The notes under the pieces: generated by a model
What the model was told of the DNA's origin: nothing
Seen by the model: only the letters and a program-made list of their open reading frames with translations
The model's database searches: none
Made by a program: the position numbers and the translations under genes
Assembly (NCBI GenBank): GCA_013298335.1
Contig: JAAFHI010000249.1
Coordinates: forward strand, 1-5,899
Source: Actinomycetota bacterium
GTDB lineage: Bacteria; Acidobacteriota; Blastocatellia; Chloracidobacteriales; Chloracidobacteriaceae
DNA: 5,899 bases
Reading direction: 5' to 3'
Part shown: piece after piece, positions 5,072-5,899 of the stretch
How positions within the stretch are numbered: the stretch's first letter is position 1
Layout: the number at the start of each line of letters is the position of its first letter

Positions 5072-5899
5072 GGCTTGACGGCCTTTCCGGTAATCGAATC
5101 GAGGTCATAGAGCACCTTGGCGAAATCGGCGCGGGCTTCGATATAGCCCTGCGTGGTCTCGTTGAACGCCCGCTGCGCATCCAGATATTCGAGGAAGCTT
5201 GCCTCGCCCCGACGGTAGGAATATTCGGTGGTGGTCAGGACGTTGCGCGCCTGTTCGAGCAGCCCGTTTTCATAGCTGTCGAGCAGCGTCCGCGAGGTCC
5301 GGTAGCGCTGGAACGCATCCTGAAGTTCGTCGCGGATGTTGTTGCGGAGCGCGTTGAGGCGGGTTTCGATCTGAAGCTGTTCCTGCCTCACGCGGGCGAT
5401 TTCGCCCTGATTCCGGTTGAACAGTGGCAGCGGCACGCTGAAATAGACGCCGAGGGAGCTGGCGTTGGCCGTGCCGCTCGCGTTCTGCTGCCGGTGGTAG
5501 GCGACGCCGACGCTGTAATCCACCTTGCCCTGCGCAATCTGGAGCTTGATGTCGGCGGCGTTGCGGGCCTGTTCGTTCCGGAGGGCCTGGATGTCGGGTC
5601 GGAACTGGTAGGCGCTGTCGAGCAGTTCGTCGAAGGTGACCGGGGTCGAGTCCTGACGGAAATCGTCGGTGATTTCGAAGTCGTCGTTGAGACTCGACCG
5701 CCCGAGCAGAAGCTGGAGGTGATTCTTCGCCGTCCGCAACCGCGACTGCGCCTGCGTGACGGAATTGCCCAGTTGCAGGGCGGCGATGCGCGTCCGCACG
5801 AGTTCCACCGGGGCGAGGTCGCCCGCCTGGACCCGGACCGCGTTCACGGCGACGATGTCATTGAAGGACTTGAGGTTCTGCTGCGCCAGCGCGAGCGAA
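5068..5899 (-). CDS. czcC: CzcC-type outer-membrane efflux factor (5' end outside window)
   Basis: TolC-like outer-membrane channel subunit of the RND metal-efflux complex. The visible part is the C-terminal 276 residues; the frame stays open through position 5899, so the start and signal peptide lie beyond the window. The GTG at 5847 is internal, because the codons above it read as a typical helix (LALAQQNLKSFNDIVA). Seen in order are a helix with VQAGDLAPVELVRTRIA and LQLLLGR, then the second family repeat starting at FRPDIQALRNEQ. Next is the SVPLPLFNRNQGEI signature (visible residues about 154-167), a beta-strand turn characteristic of CzcC proteins. The end has long coiled helices with YRRGEASFLEYLDAQRAFNE and a DLDSITGKAVKP terminus. 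This matches the OEP fold with two pseudo-repeats of helical hairpin plus beta-strands. The TGA stop overlaps the czcB GTG by 4 nt, giving a translationally coupled pair. Confidence 0.93.
   Translation of the reverse strand, partial: SLALAQQNLKSFNDIVAVNAVRVQAGDLAPVELVRTRIAALQLGNSVTQAQSRLRTAKNHLQLLLGRSSLNDDFEITDDFRQDSTPVTFDELLDSAYQFRPDIQALRNEQARNAADIKLQIAQGKVDYSVGVAYHRQQNASGTANASSLGVYFSVPLPLFNRNQGEIARVRQEQLQIETRLNALRNNIRDELQDAFQRYRTSRTLLDSYENGLLEQARNVLTTTEYSYRRGEASFLEYLDAQRAFNETTQGYIEARADFAKVLYDLDSITGKAVKP
5082..5088 (-). promoter_or_regulatory. Weak ribosome-binding site of czcB
   Basis: GGAAAGG on the minus strand, 10 nt before the GTG at 5071-5069 and inside the last czcC codons. The match and the spacing are suboptimal, so re-initiation after czcC translation (the GTGA overlap) is likely to contribute. 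Confidence 0.4.

Noticed and set aside
5068..5847. czcC starting at the GTG at 5847
   Set aside because: The frame stays open to the window end and the upstream codons encode a typical CzcC helix; the product would lack the signal peptide and the first half of the family. It is a truncated view of a longer gene.

Overview
The window holds one gene block, all on the minus strand: a heavy-metal efflux (HME-RND) operon of the CzcCBA type with a PII-like accessory gene. In transcription order it reads czcC (outer-membrane factor, 5' end beyond the window), czcB (periplasmic adaptor lipoprotein), czcA (inner-membrane proton/metal antiporter) and a DUF190-family gene. The outer-membrane factor and lipoprotein adaptor mean a Gram-negative (diderm) cell envelope. 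The DNA is GC-rich (about 60% by eye), and strong third-position GC bias produces long antisense ORF shadows. I cannot assign a phylum from this window. Nothing visible points clearly to a classical Cupriavidus or Pseudomonas czc operon, and the heptamer repeats between czcB and czcA suggest an environmental lineage with many intergenic short tandem repeats.

Layout by region: 1-100 is non-coding sequence downstream of the operon, with an 8-bp inverted repeat that could be a weak terminator. 101-436 encodes the DUF190 PII-like protein, with a GTG start overlapping the czcA stop by 4 nt and a perfect AGGAGG. 433-3732 is czcA (1099 aa), whose unusual acidic C-terminal tail lies at about 436-648. 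3733-3877 is a 145-nt gap made largely of 7-bp repeats. Two inverted heptamer arrays flank a loop that contains a 14-bp tandem duplication. 3878-5071 is czcB (397 aa), with a GTG start overlapping the czcC stop by 4 nt. 5068-5899 is the C-terminal 276 residues of czcC.

How the genes work together: CzcA (trimer, proton driven) takes divalent metal ions from the periplasm and/or cytoplasm. CzcB bridges it to the CzcC channel, and ions leave across the outer membrane. The PII-like protein is soluble and cytoplasmic. Its translational coupling to CzcA suggests, as inference, that it senses a ligand and modulates the pump, much as GlnK acts on AmtB. No regulator (MerR, two-component, ArsR) is in the window.

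The points most worth a second look are the heptamer inverted array, which ends two bases before a czcA start that has no Shine-Dalgarno, the PII-like/CzcA coupling, the acidic CzcA tail with a repeated EPVSE motif, and a histidine cluster just after the proton-relay helix. None of these proves a new system. The core is a recognisable metal-efflux operon with unusual regulatory and accessory features.
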